A DNA stretch of 64,000 nt from Aureliella helgolandensis (GTDB taxonomy: Bacteria; Planctomycetota; Planctomycetia; Pirellulales; Pirellulaceae), in NCBI RefSeq assembly GCF_007752135.1, contig NZ_CP036298.1, forward strand, positions 1,736,001 through 1,800,000. Reading direction: 5' to 3'. The position numbers and the translations under genes are program-made. The notes under the pieces are model-generated. The model saw only the letters and a program-made list of their open reading frames with translations. It did not search any database and was not told where the DNA came from. Positions within the stretch are counted from its first letter, which is position 1. Each line of letters starts with the position of its first letter. Positions 39,172 through 47,522 of this stretch are shown piece by piece.

Positions 39172-39254
39172 CGAGTGGATGCACGCGAAGTCGGACTTGC
39201 GTCTGTTTTGAAGTGGGTAGTCAGTCGTTCCGACTCAGTAATTGCCGGAGTTCC
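39169..39254. repeat. attC-like structured repeat 3
   Basis: GACGAGTGGATGCACGCGAAGTCGGAC pairs in part with GTTCCGACTCAGTAATTGCC across a TGTTTTGAAGTGGGTAGTC spacer. The layout matches repeats 1, 2 and 5. It starts at the stop codon of the PEP-CTERM gene. Confidence 0.5.
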
Positions 39255-39303
39255 ACAACCAGGAGAAACTTAAAGGTTTTACCGACTGTCGTTGCATGCT
39301 CTG

Positions 39304-39716
39304 ATGATCGTTGCGGTGGTCGCAGCATCAACTTTATCCTCGGAATCAGCTGCGCAGTCGAATAGTCCCGCAAGCTCTTCGAAGCGCAAAGCGCTTTGCA
39401 ATATCGCCACGAAGTCTTGGCTAAACGAGTTGGAGTTTTTGACGCTCAATTCCGAGCTGCGAAAATCTGGCGCGTACCAATTGGGGAGGCTGACGCCGCT
39501 CTTTCTTCCGCTGATCTCGATGTTGCCGAAACTCGGGATGCTCGGATCGAACTACTGAAGGCACGACTCGAAAACCTCCCAGAAATTAAAGCGTCTTATG
39601 GCGTACTTAAATCGAGGGCAATGGCAGACGATTCAAATGAATTGCTTGCAACGTCGGGAAGACGGCTTGCGGAAATGGAACTCGAGCGAGCACTAACGTC
39701 CGATTTACTGTTTTAG
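39304..39716 (+). pseudogene. Secreted helical protein, frameshifted
   Basis: Frame 1 from ATG 39304 encodes a signal peptide (MIVAVVAASTLSSESAAQS). Frame 2 carries the body: FEAQSALQYRHEVLAKRVGVFDAQF..., EADAALSSADLDVAETRDARIELLKARLENL and ELLATSGRRLAEMELERALTSD, ending at 39716. The body resembles the coiled, efflux-protein-like segments (TolC/OMF-like helices) of small planctomycete secreted proteins. The frames do not join without a one-base shift near 39365, and a stop (GAATAG) lies in frame 2 just upstream. Decayed gene or sequence error. Confidence 0.5.
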
Positions 39717-39730
39717 GTTTCGGACTGCTT

Positions 39731-39845
39731 CAACAATGGTTGTGGAACCATGGATTGAACGCGAGTTCCGTTGGCTTGTTCGCTTTGCAGTTCGATGCCA
39801 AGTGCCGGGACCGCGGTAGTCCACCGTTATCCGCCGGAAATCGTT
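39731..39845. repeat. Possible attC-like repeat 4, degenerate
   Basis: CAACAATGGTTGTGGAACC ... GGGACCGCGGTAGTCCACCGTTATC resembles the other attC-like repeats in position and in its GC-rich 3' half, but the arms pair poorly. Confidence 0.3.
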
Positions 39846-40331
39846 ATGACGAATCCCTATCAGCCATCAGTTTCAATTTCGGAACCCATGGCCGGGCGAC
39901 CTCGACTCGTTTTGCTGGCAACCGCTCTTGCGTGCCTTGCAGTCGCCTCAACTTGGAGCAATCTTTTTGATCTCTTTAGCACTTACTTCCGCAGTGATAC
40001 GACGGTTCACTTCCATGAGAGTCGCGTGTTGATTCTTCTGTTTCTTTCGCTCTCAATCTTCTGTCTTTGGTCCGAATGGTTCGGTTCCGCTAGATTGCGT
40101 AATTGCGTTGATTTCGCCCTGGCTCCGTTGGTGTTGCTAACTTTCGTTGGCCTGTACCGCATGATCAAGAGACAACTTGACTTGCAAGAATTGGCCGACA
40201 ACCCAAGCCTTTCCCTTGGTTGGCTAGCTTTCTTTGTGATTTGGCTATATGCAGCCGCGTCGTTTCGCCATCGATTCAAAATCGCCGACTGCCAATCAGT
40301 GCACCGGGGCTGCGAGGTTGAGCGTTTTTGA
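39846..40331 (+). CDS. Small membrane protein of planctomycete MTNPYQPS type
   Basis: 161 residues with about four hydrophobic segments (residues 22-42, 60-80, 88-108, 128-148). The N-terminus MTNPYQPS is common in planctomycete membrane proteins. No known domain. Start ATG 39846. The final 14 or so codons lie inside attC-like repeat 5, so the natural C-terminus ends at or is altered by the repeat, as often seen in gene cassettes. Confidence 0.6.
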   Translation: MTNPYQPSVSISEPMAGRPRLVLLATALACLAVASTWSNLFDLFSTYFRSDTTVHFHESRVLILLFLSLSIFCLWSEWFGSARLRNCVDFALAPLVLLTFVGLYRMIKRQLDLQELADNPSLSLGWLAFFVIWLYAAASFRHRFKIADCQSVHRGCEVERF

Positions 40332-40376
40332 AATGGACAATTCTTTGTTGCCACCGGTTACGGCAGGCGTCATCCC
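40289..40376. repeat. attC-like structured repeat 5
   Basis: Best example of the set: TGCCAATCAGTGCACCGGGG...GAGGTTGAGC, a TTTTTGAAATGGACAATTC spacer, then GTTGCCACCGGTTACGGCAGGCGTCATCC. The two halves can pair (TGCACCGG with CCGGTTACGGCA; CTGCGAGG... with the distal arm imperfectly). Confidence 0.55.
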
Positions 40377-40563
40377 ACTGGGGGCACTCAAACTCACCTT
40401 CTTCGTTTCTTTTCCTTGAGGACTTACAATTGTCGCTTCACTTGTCTGGCGATCTACAGCATCAAAGGCCATCGCTGCTTCTCTGCGCTTTGCAGCTGGG
40501 CTCTATGGCTTCGCCTTATTGTTCACGACGTTTCTTGCGGTAAGAGCAGCAAAAAGCAGGAGC

Positions 40564-40690
40564 AGCAAAAAGTGCCACCCATCTTTTGCTTGAACTGCTT
40601 TTGCTAGCTTCTATACCAAACGAGCAGCTTCAATTGGTAGCAATGGCAAATGCTGTCAAAACGAAAAGTGGGTGGCACCTTTTGAGTTTG
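40564..40690. mobile_element. MITE-like element, copy 2
   Basis: 127 bases matching 37022-37148, with the same terminal inverted repeats (GTGCCACCCA / TGGGTGGCAC cores). It abuts the 5' end of the truncated Rpn-like gene and supplies the first bases of its open frame. Confidence 0.8.
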
Positions 40691-41163
40691 CTCATCGCTT
40701 TCAGATGGTCGATGTCGTCAGCGGCCGCGAATTGGCTCGTGCGGTTGAAGTTCACACTGTCGAGCTTTGTAAATATAATTTGGAGGAAGGGACGATCTCG
40801 CAGGCATCGAAAATTCAGCAGTGGGCATTTCTGCTGCTTTTTGCTCAAGACTATGAGTCCGCAGCATTGCGAGAGCTATTGCCAGGCATTGAGTTCGAGC
40901 AAGCCATTGAGACGATAGAAACGATATCCGCCCAAATAGAGGACCGAGCCATGTACGATCAACGCGAAAAAGCCCAACGTGACTATGAATGGGCCATTTC
41001 AGGCGCACGCGAAGAAGGCAAGCTAGCAGGCAAGATCCAGTTGCTTCAGGAGTTGCTGGGAGATACCCTTACGACAGACAGTGAACTCCAATCCAAGAGT
41101 ATCGATACACTTACGACTCAGCTAGCCGAACTACAACAGCGACTCCGTGACCGCCAAGCCTGA
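40672..41163 (+). pseudogene. N-terminally truncated Rpn/PD-(D/E)XK transposase-like nuclease
   Basis: The remaining 160 residues match the C-terminal half of Rpn-family recombination-promoting nucleases: ELARAVEVHTVELCKYNL, KIQQWAFLLLFAQDYESAALRELLP, FEQAIETIETISAQ, and the charged tail EKAQRDYEWAISGAREEGKLAGKIQLLQELLG. The catalytic PD-(D/E)XK core, which lies in the N-terminal half, is missing; sequence stops at the MITE-like element. Probably inactive. Confidence 0.75.
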
Positions 41164-41180
41164 CGAAAAGTGTGTCGACG

Positions 41181-42038
41181 ATGGTCACGCCTACATGTAC
41201 GACTACCCCGATCGCGTTTTGCTCCAGGGATCCGATTGGGTTTAAGGGACGCAGTCAGTGTTTGTACGCCTATGTGCAAAGTCGACCGCTTAAATTCATG
41301 GATCCATCTGGTTTAGAATTAAACCCATCCACGAGACAAATCCAGGCGGCATGGGGTAATTGCAAGTGGGCGTGCCGGGGGATGCTTTGTGATTTTATCG
41401 AAGGTTTTGGCTCTCAAAAGATTAAGGCGAGGCTTGGTCAGATAGTTAATAGTTCGAATGAATTATCGCTTACAAATCTAGATTATCCGGTGTTCGAAAG
41501 GAATAATCGTCCACCTGGAGTGAGCGACGAGGACTGGGAGCATTGGGTGAATGCAAATATCGGTCCAGATGGAAATGTGAAGAATAACCAGGCGTTGCAT
41601 TCGGCTATTCGACACTGCATTGCGTCAGGGCTTCTAGCCAATGAATACGGATGTAAGTGCTCTAAGTGTATTGGCGAATGGCGGGAGTACGTCGACGTGC
41701 ATGACGATCCCATCGGAACACAAGCCATCATGAGGAACATTCAAGCTCAACTGTACAACAATTCCCAGGGTCGCCAATGCGGTGGCTGTCACAAGAATGA
41801 CGCCATGAGAACCGGCAGGTGGGGTGAACGCGGAATGACTAGTTGCTGCACTCGTAAGGTGCTTGCAGGGGACCTGGATATTGCGGTTGAAGGGACTGAA
41901 CCGTTCGGTTCAGGAACACCAATTATCGCAATTCCGTCCGTTGCGGGGCCACGGCCATCTGCTCCGCCAAGTCCGTGCGGCCCGGGCTATATATACGTTC
42001 CAGGTTATGGTTGCATGTCCTCGGGTGTAATGATCTAG
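41181..42038 (+). CDS. Orphan RHS C-terminal end, module A
   Basis: 285 residues. The N-terminus has the RHS-associated core end FCSRDPIGFKGRSQCLYAYV (about 12-31) and DPSGL (about 43), then a unique tail. The tail has NNQALHSAIRHCIASGLLANEYGCKCSKCIGE, HDDP and a YNNSQGRQCGG segment, an order (RH, acidic helix, NNxxGR) that resembles DUF6973-type polymorphic toxin domains, with added cysteine pairs. The C-terminus is proline-rich. A GTG at 41172 is also open. Begins just after the Rpn fragment and is followed by a small membrane protein gene 28 bases later, the layout of a toxin-immunity pair. Confidence 0.65.
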   Translation: MVTPTCTTTPIAFCSRDPIGFKGRSQCLYAYVQSRPLKFMDPSGLELNPSTRQIQAAWGNCKWACRGMLCDFIEGFGSQKIKARLGQIVNSSNELSLTNLDYPVFERNNRPPGVSDEDWEHWVNANIGPDGNVKNNQALHSAIRHCIASGLLANEYGCKCSKCIGEWREYVDVHDDPIGTQAIMRNIQAQLYNNSQGRQCGGCHKNDAMRTGRWGERGMTSCCTRKVLAGDLDIAVEGTEPFGSGTPIIAIPSVAGPRPSAPPSPCGPGYIYVPGYGCMSSGVMI

Positions 42039-42066
42039 AGGTAACGAATTTTGCAGGCAGAACAAA

Positions 42067-42480
42067 ATGGTTCAATTTAGGTTGGTCGATTTGCATTGCC
42101 TAACGTTCGTATCTGCGATTGCAGCATTTTCATTGCAGCAGCGAAATTTTTTGCTTATGCATGTTATTGCAATTGTCGCAGCATTTTGGATTTTTGCAGA
42201 CCGACGTTTTCGATCGAAATTGCCTGCCGTAGCAACCCTTGCAGGGAGTGAGTTATTGCTCGGAATTGGTGTCAGTCGAATTGCGTTCGGTCTAGAAGAG
42301 CTACCACTCCTTACGGAAACGATGGTAGCTCTAGCATTCTCATTCGGCTTTCCGGGAGCGCTTACTCTCCTTCGAAAAGCCCCGTGTCCACTGGAAGCTA
42401 GTCTAGTCAAACTGTTTTTTATTTGTTTAGCGTTCTGCACCACAGCCTTATGCGTACTATTTCTCGCTGATGGATCGTGA
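42067..42480 (+). CDS. Small membrane protein, candidate immunity partner of module A
   Basis: 137 residues with four predicted hydrophobic helices (about 10-25, 30-47, 55-80, 115-133). No known family. The only argument for an immunity role is its position directly downstream of an RHS tail, repeated in the other modules. Function inferred, not shown. Confidence 0.5.
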   Translation: MVQFRLVDLHCLTFVSAIAAFSLQQRNFLLMHVIAIVAAFWIFADRRFRSKLPAVATLAGSELLLGIGVSRIAFGLEELPLLTETMVALAFSFGFPGALTLLRKAPCPLEASLVKLFFICLAFCTTALCVLFLADGS

Positions 42481-42604
42481 AGGAGGATCGACTCAGGAAA
42501 ACAGAGAAGACAAAGGTTTTAGGGAGGAAATAGAAGTACCAGGAGTCAATAACAGCTATCCGTAACTGAATTCTGGATTGGGGAGGCTGTGCGTTAATGC
42601 TAAC

Positions 42605-42967
42605 CCTACCGTTGAGGCTGTGCGCGGTCGCAACTTGTTGACGGTATTAGGTCTCTAACGGCGATAGGCTAGGCCAGTTTGCGAGTGATCCTGACCGAGA
42701 CGCAGCCTTGGATTAGGTTGGTTTTCGAGTAGCAGCGAAAAATCATTCTGGTTGCTTGGCGATGTCGGCACTTGCGAGAGAAGGCAGGGATCGCGAAGCC
42801 CGAGGCGAGCTGAATGATCGCTGGGTAGAGGGCCACGGTGGCTGGGTGCTATGTCGCTGGAACGCATGGTTGCGAAAACTTCGCCTCAGCAAACGCCTCG
42901 GGACCTCCGAAGAATCCGTCAGTTGAACTATAGCGAGCGGTCATGGCGAAGCCTTACAATAGCAGTC
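42605..42967. repeat. Conserved spacer repeat upstream of module B
   Basis: About 360 bases similar to 52187-52525: shared blocks include CGGTCGCAACTTGTTGACGG, GGCGATAGGCTAGGCCAGTT, TGACCGAGACGCA, GCGAGGCGAGC and CTGGAACGCA. A shorter related stretch precedes module C (45125-45230). It ends at the start codon of the RHS tail. It is probably decayed or intergenic RHS-locus DNA. Confidence 0.7.
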
Positions 42968-43867
42968 ATGGTCGCCTTCGCTCACAGCACCGAAACCCAC
43001 TTCAAAACTTCGCCTTACGCGCGTGGGCAAGATCGTAGTGTCACTAGCCAAGCATCGCTGCGAGCTAACTCAACACGTTGCAGCGACTTACGCAAACCAG
43101 TTGATGCTGCTTGCGTTCGATTGGTCACTTGCTCCAGAGATCCCATCGGCTTTCAGGGGGGAATCAATTGGTTCACGTATGTGTTGTCTACACCTCTTAA
43201 TCACACAGATCCAGCTGGTCTTCGGCAAATACGGCTTTGCTTCGGCTGGCAATTCGATCCAGATTGGCTTGATACTGCTGACCAAAGTATTCGAAATAGC
43301 TACTTTCGCGATCAAAAAGCCAATGCGCTAGCGACCGCCCGTCAAGCGCACGCAGCCACTCAAATAGCGATGAATAAGTGTTGCAAGCAGTTTGAATTGG
43401 CTTGTGCAACACTCTTTACAAGGTTTGCGTCAGAGCCTATCGACATAGCGCCACGTGGAATTCGGCCGTCCTTCCCAAAAGATCGATGTGGCGACAATTT
43501 CAAGCCCACAGTGAGCGGCGTAATTATTACTAATGGACAGGTTCCCAGTTCTGGAGCAGAGAATTCAGGGGTGAGCTATGGCGGGAATTTCGTTGTTCCA
43601 GCTACTGGTGGGGCTCAGTCTACAACGACTCCGCATGAGTTAGGGCATTGCGGAGGGTACAGGCCTGACGACGATGAGCCTCGCCCAAAAATTCAGCCCG
43701 ATGTCCATTGCGTGAGGAAGAATCACCCAATGAACCATCGCTGCGCAAGCGATCCAAGAAAACTGATAGTGGACAGAAACTACTGCGAAGCTTTGGACAA
43801 TCTGGTTTCTGAAGACGATTCGCAACCATATGTCGTCAACCCGTTCAACTCGCACCCAATTCCTTAG
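42968..43867 (+). CDS. Orphan RHS C-terminal end with zinc metallopeptidase motif, module B
   Basis: 299 residues. The first 65 residues form a leader shared with modules D and E (MVAF..., FKTSPYARGQDRS). Then RHS core CSRDPIGFQGGINWFTYV and DPAGL. The tail has DKC/CCKQFELACATLFTRF and, near the end, TTTPHELGHCGGYRPDDDE, an HExxH zinc-protease signature in a TP-HELGHxxG context like secreted metallopeptidases. Cysteine-rich region CVRKNHPMNHRCASDPRK follows. It could be a toxin protease. Frame is also open from 42851, but ATG 42968 matches the start of the other modules. Confidence 0.65.
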   Translation: MVAFAHSTETHFKTSPYARGQDRSVTSQASLRANSTRCSDLRKPVDAACVRLVTCSRDPIGFQGGINWFTYVLSTPLNHTDPAGLRQIRLCFGWQFDPDWLDTADQSIRNSYFRDQKANALATARQAHAATQIAMNKCCKQFELACATLFTRFASEPIDIAPRGIRPSFPKDRCGDNFKPTVSGVIITNGQVPSSGAENSGVSYGGNFVVPATGGAQSTTTPHELGHCGGYRPDDDEPRPKIQPDVHCVRKNHPMNHRCASDPRKLIVDRNYCEALDNLVSEDDSQPYVVNPFNSHPIP

Positions 43868-43884
43868 ATGTTAATTCGCTTAAT

Positions 43885-44667
43885 ATGAGACTTTCAAATA
43901 CAATTGCAGCCCTGTTGTTACTTTCGACGGGATTTGCCTACACTGGATTTGCCCAGCCCGGTTCTGTCGATATGAAAAATGTCAACATGGACGAATTCGT
44001 AAATAATCCATGCCCACAGGATCTTGCGATTACTAATTTGGACTACGCTTCGTCACAGAGTCGTTTATTGGCTCATATTCAGGGTGTCAAAAAACTGCAT
44101 CTTTCAAGCAGTAAGCCGACTAGGCTCGCAGAGGAGTTTGCAACGGTACTTCGAGGCGCAGAGTCCCTGTATATTGACAACGCGTTGCTCTCAGAAAACC
44201 TTATTAAATCCTGCCTTGAGGGGGAGACGCTAGACTTAACACTCGCGCGAGTTTCAATTTCTGAGAACGTTCACAATCTCAGGACGAATCGAATTCTGAA
44301 TCTTTCAATGATCGAGGTCAGCTGCTCATCGAAGCTAAAAGTCGTGTACTCGGAAACCATGAAACACCTGACCCTAACGTTTCCAGGCCTTTCCTGTCTT
44401 TATCCTGCCAAAGAGTCATTAGTTCTTGAAAGCTTAACCCTCCTGGCCGGTAAAAATCGGGATATCGGAGCCAATACGCGATGGCCGGACCATCGCTGCA
44501 GAATATTGAGATTGGACGGGTTTATCATAAAACATATCGACGCTAGGAGGATGCAGGCTGAAAGGCTACTGATTACAAGTTCAGTGCTGAAGAGTCACGT
44601 GCAATTTTCCCACTTCGATGAAATGAAAATTTCTGAGTTGGTTCTTGAGAAGTGCGTGGTGAATTAG
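43885..44667 (+). CDS. Secreted repeat protein, candidate immunity partner of module B
   Basis: 260 residues, signal peptide 1-23, then a body of short strand-like repeats rich in leucine (KKLHLSSSK, ESLYIDN, ETLDLTLAR, RILNLSMIEV, KHLTLTF, ESLTLLAG, RLLITSSV), suggesting a right-handed solenoid. No family recognised. It lies 17 bases after the metallopeptidase-like tail. An exported partner would fit a toxin that acts outside the cytoplasm. Role inferred. Confidence 0.5.
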   Translation: MRLSNTIAALLLLSTGFAYTGFAQPGSVDMKNVNMDEFVNNPCPQDLAITNLDYASSQSRLLAHIQGVKKLHLSSSKPTRLAEEFATVLRGAESLYIDNALLSENLIKSCLEGETLDLTLARVSISENVHNLRTNRILNLSMIEVSCSSKLKVVYSETMKHLTLTFPGLSCLYPAKESLVLESLTLLAGKNRDIGANTRWPDHRCRILRLDGFIIKHIDARRMQAERLLITSSVLKSHVQFSHFDEMKISELVLEKCVVN

Positions 44668-45272
44668 GCGGAATGGCTGAGCCTCGAAAGCGTTTTTTCT
44701 TGAGGGAAGGAGTGTTCGGCACAGTGTGTACAAATGACTGCAGCGAGAGTTCCATTCAAATTTCCGCTATTCAGAACCACTTTCAGCACGAATTCTGCAC
44801 ACGGGCCTTGGCACTTCACCTTTCTGCAAAGAGTCATTGTCGCGACGCTCTACCGTGCCAAGCAAGTCACCAAAACAAAACGCTTCGTTAGAAGAATCTG
44901 TGGGTAAAAGTTGGTTCGGGTATTGCTCCCAATTTGTGATAGAGAGCGTTTCGCAGGGTTCTTATGTTCGAAATCTGTACGATTGTCTGGTAATCATTTT
45001 TAGCTTGTTATTAAAGCCCTCACCGACTCCCGAGACATCTGGGATACGGGGCCACAGCAGTTTACCGGGGAGGTTGTGGCGACCCGGCAGAGGGGCAGCC
45101 GGCGAGACGCCTTGAGGTGGTGATTGCTTGAGGCTAATGCTAGTCGCGGCCGCAACTTTTCGCGGCTCGCTTCAGGGAACGGCGAACGTTTGCGACAACT
45201 CTCGCGTGACGAGGGCTGACGCAATCGAGAATTCAATGGGCATTCTGTACCACTGAGTGCGATCCGCTGTAG
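44668..45272. other. Region without supported gene between modules B and C
   Basis: About 600 bases. A 92-codon frame at 44837-45115 has no recognisable feature. From about 45125 the sequence resembles the spacer repeat of modules B and E. Confidence 0.4.
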
Positions 45273-45368
45273 ATGCTGCGATTGATGAACGCTGAATCCT
45301 CGGCTCACTGCAGTGCTGACACTTCTGCGGTGCAGCGACGCGACCCGATCATCGAGTACAATTGCCGC

Positions 45369-46067
45369 ATGGTAGCCCTCGCACGAAAAGCTGACTTTGC
45401 ATCCCAGCCCCATCTACGCGTGCGCGCGCACCGTCGTAGTGACATATCGAGTGCGTCTGTCCGTTCTAAGCCAAGCTGCCAAGCCAACTTACATGAAGCG
45501 ACGTATGACGAGTGGTTTCGATTGGGTTCTTGCTCCAGAGAACCGATTGGGTATCGGCCAGATTGGTCCCTCTATCTTTATTGTGATTCAATACCGTTGA
45601 GCGCAATCGATCCGCAGGGAGAATTATGGCATATTGTCGGCGGCGGAGCGGCGGGTTGTGTAGGCGGCGGGATCGTAGCAGGTGCAGGTGGCTGGTGGAA
45701 AGGTCGCAGCAAAACGAATATTGCATGCCGAAGCGGCTTAGGTTGCGCGATTGCCGCTATTCCAGGTATGGTCGCAGCAGGCAATCCCGCGCTTCTCAAG
45801 TGTATGGTCGGGGTCGCTTATGGCTTATCCTCAACCATTCCAGGTGCTGTTTGTGATTTGTTGACGGACGATTGTACGTCGGACGAAGCCTACAAGAAAG
45901 TTGGATGTTCGGTAATGAAAAATTTCATGACGGGAGTTGCGAGCTGCCTCACTGGTGACCTTGGAACAATCGAAGGCAGCGTTGCGGCGGCGGCGGCTGC
46001 TATTTGGGGAATAGACTTCGCTGCTTACTGTCGTGGTGACGATTGGTCTGATTTAGTGGTAATGTAG
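45369..46067 (+). CDS. Orphan RHS C-terminal end, glycine/alanine-rich, module C
   Basis: 232 residues. Leader of about 60 residues starting MVALARK, then RHS core CSREPIGYRPDWSLYLYC and DPQGELW. The tail is small and hydrophobic (VGGGAAGCVGGGIVAGAGGWW, CAIAAIPGMVAAGN, GSVAAAAAAIWG) with several cysteines. Such glycine zipper-like stretches suggest a membrane-inserting domain; other readings are possible. Frame also open from ATG 45273. The partner gene starts 3 bases after the stop, implying translational coupling. Confidence 0.6.
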   Translation: MVALARKADFASQPHLRVRAHRRSDISSASVRSKPSCQANLHEATYDEWFRLGSCSREPIGYRPDWSLYLYCDSIPLSAIDPQGELWHIVGGGAAGCVGGGIVAGAGGWWKGRSKTNIACRSGLGCAIAAIPGMVAAGNPALLKCMVGVAYGLSSTIPGAVCDLLTDDCTSDEAYKKVGCSVMKNFMTGVASCLTGDLGTIEGSVAAAAAAIWGIDFAAYCRGDDWSDLVVM

Positions 46068-46070
46068 ATC

Positions 46071-46505
46071 ATGAGCCGAAGCCTTTATTTTCTTGCAAGC
46101 TATTCGCTAGCAGTTGCGTTACCATTGGCTCTTGTTCGTAACACAGCTTTCGGGTTTATCGCTTGCTTAGTACTGCCAATTCTCTGGCCCACTGTCAACT
46201 TCGTTGGTGGAAAACGTCCGCTCCACGGCCTAGTTCCGCAAGGGGCAACAAGTCGATTGCAAATTTTGGGGCTCATAGTGATTGTGGGCATTTGGGTTTT
46301 CGCAACTGTAACGACCACAAGTTCCTTACTCCCAGTGCCACAGACGATTGTGCGGAGTGCGTCGGCAACACTACTTACTTTCGCTGTGCTGATTCTGTTG
46401 CGTTGTCGTGAAGGCCATTCAAATAGTCGAAAACTCTGTTTTGTTTCCGATGCCTTTCTAATGTGTGGGTTCTGCCTCTTCTCGCTTAGCTTAGACATGA
46501 GCTGA
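46071..46505 (+). CDS. Small membrane protein, candidate immunity partner of module C
   Basis: 144 residues with about four hydrophobic helices (8-22, 24-42, 63-82, 92-108, last part 125-142). Not recognised. Its start is 3 bases from the stop of the glycine-rich RHS tail. A membrane immunity protein would suit a membrane-active toxin; inferred from position only. Confidence 0.5.
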   Translation: MSRSLYFLASYSLAVALPLALVRNTAFGFIACLVLPILWPTVNFVGGKRPLHGLVPQGATSRLQILGLIVIVGIWVFATVTTTSSLLPVPQTIVRSASATLLTFAVLILLRCREGHSNSRKLCFVSDAFLMCGFCLFSLSLDMS

Positions 46506-46598
46506 ATTTGTCAGTTTTATGGCGGAACGACGCCGAATAGAAATAGTCGAAAATCCAGGAGTTCGGTCTATGGCGAGCGGACTTGACCATCACTTACA

Positions 46599-47522
46599 AT
46601 GACAGTCATGGTCGCCATCGCACTTGACACTGAACCGCTCTTCGAAACCCCCTCGCGCGCGTGTGGGCAGGATCGTACTTGCGCCAGCCGCAAATCGTCG
46701 CTCACTAACTCCGCATCAGGTGCCAACTTGCGTGGAGCGGCTTATGTCGGTCGCGTTCGATTGGTTACTTGCTCCAAAGATCCGGTCGGGCATTGGGGAG
46801 GATCGCGCTGCCTGTATGCGTATGTATCACACCGACCACTTCGACGCGTTGACCCTTCCGGATTGATTCCACCTGACAATATTGATCCCCGCAGGGACCC
46901 TATAACTTGTCGATTCTTGCCACCAAACTTCGACCCTGATCCTAAACCTCCGGTTGTCCCGCCTGGACCGACCAGGCCGGTTGCTCCGTTGCCAACACCA
47001 GCGCCACCGACTAAGGGTTGCCACTCCTACGTTTTAGTGGGGCATGCTGGCAATGTTCGGCCGAGTATCGGAAACTATCCACTTCCGGACTGCTATCGAG
47101 TTGGTGGAATTTGTTGCTTCATGGAATCGACCCAGGGACTATTCCAGCAGGCGTACCCGCACACGTTTCCTGATTGGCCAACGGGGACCGGTGACGGCTA
47201 TATCTACGACTACCAATTCCCAACGATTTTCCGCAATCGTGCTGGTCCGCGACTTCAGGCATTGAATGACGCTTGCAAGGATTGCGGGTGTACACAATCG
47301 TCAATTACCCATTTGTGTGACGATGACGCTACCCAGGGAATTGCAAAACAGGTGCGAGCAGGAAAGATGCCTCGCAATTGGTGTGCTTTCACAATGAACA
47401 AGGATTGCAAAACAGGTCAAATTACGTTTACACCGAACGGTACTCGCTTACCTTGGCAACCAGGCATTACCCGAAATTGGCCTCCACTTCCATCCAACTG
47501 GCCCTGGAGGCAAAGCATATGA
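46599..47522 (+). CDS. Orphan RHS C-terminal end, cysteine-rich, module D
   Basis: 307 residues. Leader MTVMVAIALD... of about 60 residues, RHS core CSKDPVGHWGGSRCLYAYV and DPSGL, a proline-rich linker (PDPKPPVVPPGPTRPVAPLP, about 105-125), then a tail with GGICCFMEST, PHTFPDWP, NDACKDCGC, HLCDDDA and a closing MNKDCKTGQ. The tail order CC-PxWP-CKDCxC-CD-DCKTG recurs in module E, so the two are paralogous domains. The stop overlaps the start of the partner gene (ATGA). Confidence 0.65.
   Translation: MTVMVAIALDTEPLFETPSRACGQDRTCASRKSSLTNSASGANLRGAAYVGRVRLVTCSKDPVGHWGGSRCLYAYVSHRPLRRVDPSGLIPPDNIDPRRDPITCRFLPPNFDPDPKPPVVPPGPTRPVAPLPTPAPPTKGCHSYVLVGHAGNVRPSIGNYPLPDCYRVGGICCFMESTQGLFQQAYPHTFPDWPTGTGDGYIYDYQFPTIFRNRAGPRLQALNDACKDCGCTQSSITHLCDDDATQGIAKQVRAGKMPRNWCAFTMNKDCKTGQITFTPNGTRLPWQPGITRNWPPLPSNWPWRQSI

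Noticed and set aside
47378-47518. Upstream extension of the module D partner from 47378
   Set aside because: It overlaps the module D tail; the ATG at 47519 gives a clean lipoprotein signal and a four-base stop-start overlap.
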